5,734 bases of DNA from Bacillota bacterium (GTDB lineage: Bacteria; Bacillota_I; Bacilli_A; Erysipelotrichales; Erysipelotrichaceae): contig JAEWIH010000153.1 in assembly GCA_023387245.1 (NCBI GenBank), forward strand, positions 1 to 5,734, given 5' to 3'. The position numbers and the translations under genes are program-made. Position 1 is the stretch's first letter. Each line of letters starts with the position of its first letter. Below are positions 4,909-5,734 of the stretch, in pieces. The notes under the pieces were generated by a model. The model saw nothing but the letters and a program-made list of their open reading frames with translations. It made no database searches and was not told the origin of the DNA.

Positions 4909-5031
4909 TTATTCAAAAATCTTTAACCATCTTCTTATTTGATTATGAAAAGATGTATGTCTTACATCTATAGAGGCATTAATATATACTCTATTTTTAT
5001 ATTTCTTTACACATTCTAATTTAAATACTTC
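4909..5031 (-). pseudogene. Orphan 40-residue gene fragment, unidentified
   Basis: A minus-strand frame reads EVFKLECVKKYKNRVYINAS then IDVRHTSFHNQIRRWLKIFE and ends at TAA 4909-4911. The upstream limit is an in-frame TAA (5032-5034) with no start codon between. The alternation of charged and hydrophobic residues, and the basic helix HNQIRRWLK, look like the C-terminus of a real nucleic-acid-binding protein. A minus-strand terminator just upstream (5045-5088) separates it from the regulator fragment, so the two need not belong together. I cannot name the family, and chance coding remains possible. Confidence 0.33.
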
Positions 5032-5040
5032 TTAATATTT

Positions 5041-5088
5041 CATAATAAAAGCGAACCTCATAAAGTTTGTACAACTTTAAGAGTTTGC
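5041..5088 (-). terminator. Rho-independent terminator on the minus strand
   Basis: Arms 5051-5067 and 5073-5088 pair with 15 Watson-Crick pairs, one G-U, one mismatch and one bulge around the loop TGTAC. On the minus strand the stem is followed by TTTTATTA. It lies about 40 bases after the stop of the regulator fragment (5129) and was probably that gene's terminator or its remnant. Confidence 0.65.
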
Positions 5089-5128
5089 ATCAATTCCTAA
5101 CTTTTCCTAAGCATGTATTTTTTATTAT

Positions 5129-5356
5129 CTAATAATTGCAAACAAGTAACCTCATCACTTCTAAAGTATAATTTTTATTAATTATTAGTATCAAACCGAT
5201 ATCTTGGATATAATAATTAATTTTATTTACATCATAATATAAAGTTCTTAGTCTCACTGAATATTTTTGGAGTAGTTTGTAAGCGTGTATATATCCTTGC
5301 TTGCTAAGATATCTTAAAATTTCATATTGTCGGCATTCATTAACAGCATCCTTTTG
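5129..5356 (-). pseudogene. Fragment of a BglG/Mga-type winged-HTH transcription regulator
   Basis: The minus-strand frame reads ECRQYEILRYLSKQGYIHAY, KLLQKYSVRLRTLYYDVNKI, NYYIQDIGLILIINKNYTLE, then VMRLLVCNY and TAG (5129-5131). This is the N-terminal HTH_11/Mga-like module of PRD-type or Mga-type regulators: a helix EILRYL, a helix-turn-helix with S-VRLRTLYYDVNKIN, and a wing before the G-YTLE-like motif. Family members continue for several hundred residues, often with PTS regulatory domains; here the frame stops right after the wing. No proper start is seen: the frame stays open upstream to a TAA at 5441-5443 without ATG, GTG or TTG. An ATG with an AAAAGGA-like site nearby lies in another frame, which suggests a frameshift. 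The fragment is probably dead. Domain call is moderate; subfamily unknown. Confidence 0.55.
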
Positions 5357-5443
5357 TTTTAATAATGGTCGTGATAAGGCTACATTACAATACCAAATTG
5401 CTGCACAAAAATAAAAAATGAAATATAAAATATTAGTGTATTA

Positions 5444-5734
5444 ACTAAGTTAAAGTTAAATTTTAGTAATTATTAGAATTGTTTTTTTGTGTAACAATAT
5501 AAAGGTATGATTTTGAAAAAGCGTTCTAGAAACTTTAATTAATATTCAAAGGAAGTAAATTATCAAAGATAATACTAGACTAAAGGCTAAAATAATAAGT
5601 TATTTTTAATACAAATAATCATCATTAAAGCACTATAGCCACTATAATTAAAGCAGCTAATAACTTTATCATTAAAGTGATTAATTAATTAGTCTATTTA
5701 TTTTGATATAAGTTTGAAGATACAGTGATTAAGT
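5444..5734. other. Gene-free AT-rich end of the window
   Basis: I find no supportable gene on either strand. The best plus-strand start, an ATG near 5507, gives only 11 codons (MILKKRSRNFN). The only pattern is ATTAAAG occurring three times, at 5624-5630, 5647-5653 and 5671-5677, at intervals of 23 and 24 bases. The surrounding bases are only partly similar. Confidence 0.4.

Noticed and set aside
4951..4969. AGATGTA/TACATCT 7-bp hairpin as a regulatory RNA element
   Set aside because: It lies inside the 40-residue fragment frame, is short, and has no supporting promoter or conserved context.
5629..5685. A small amphipathic peptide (STIATIIKAANNFIIKVIN) resembling a leaderless bacteriocin or modulin
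   Set aside because: The frame is preceded immediately by TAA and has no start codon. Ile/Lys/Asn-rich amphipathic stretches arise by chance in such AT-rich DNA.
1..5734. CRISPR array, tRNA or rRNA genes
   Set aside because: No regularly spaced identical repeats with unique spacers, no cloverleaf with GTTCGA-type arm, and no rRNA-like conserved sequence were seen on either strand.

Overview
The window is strongly AT-rich. It carries an LPxTG-anchored MucBP surface protein, IS3- and IS30-family elements, a RelB/RelE-type toxin-antitoxin pair and purine-rich AGGAGG ribosome binding sites. Together these suggest a low-GC Gram-positive bacterium (Bacillota), plausibly a host-associated coccus or anaerobe of the Gemella, Parvimonas or Peptoniphilaceae kind. 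The genus is inference only. Very little of the DNA is intact coding sequence. Much of it is decayed genes and insertion-sequence debris, so this reads as an accessory or recombination-prone interval next to a surface-protein gene.

Layout from left to right. (1) 1-353: the C-terminus of a large MucBP/LPxTG cell-wall protein, closed by a near-perfect terminator at 360-391. (2) 430 to about 980, minus strand: a wrecked IS3-family (IS150-group-like) OrfB with at least two frameshifts and an internal deletion, but with its terminal repeat kept. (3) 1092-1822: a complete type II toxin-antitoxin operon with promoter, palindrome over the -10 box, RHH antitoxin, overlapping RelE/ParE toxin and strong terminator. 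(4) 1831-2863: a structurally complete IS30-family element whose transposase has one in-frame amber codon. (5) 2866-3209: the 3' end of a small bacteriocin-like peptide gene, cut off exactly at the IS30 right end and overlapped by an intact 61-residue two-helix membrane protein that looks like its immunity protein. (6) 3210-3713: terminators, an unidentified minus-strand gene relic, and a 44-bp pair of facing IS-like ends. (7) 3714-4730, minus strand: an intact two-domain protein, ORF6N DNA-binding domain plus a C-terminal phospholipase-D-like HxRx4D module; its true start is a GTG. (8) 4746-5734: no intact gene. It holds an orphan 40-residue minus-strand fragment, a minus-strand terminator, and a fragment of a winged-HTH regulator of the BglG/Mga type. 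The last 290 bases show no gene but contain a short motif repeated at a period of 23-24 bp.

Genes that look functional are the surface protein, the toxin-antitoxin pair, the immunity-like membrane protein and the ORF6N-PLD protein. The toxin-antitoxin module and an orphan immunity gene are both things a cell may keep for self-protection while the surrounding DNA decays. The ORF6N-PLD protein is the most intriguing intact gene, and the IS30-disrupted bacteriocin locus is the most informative relic. I saw no tRNA, rRNA or CRISPR array, and nothing I would confidently call a wholly new system.
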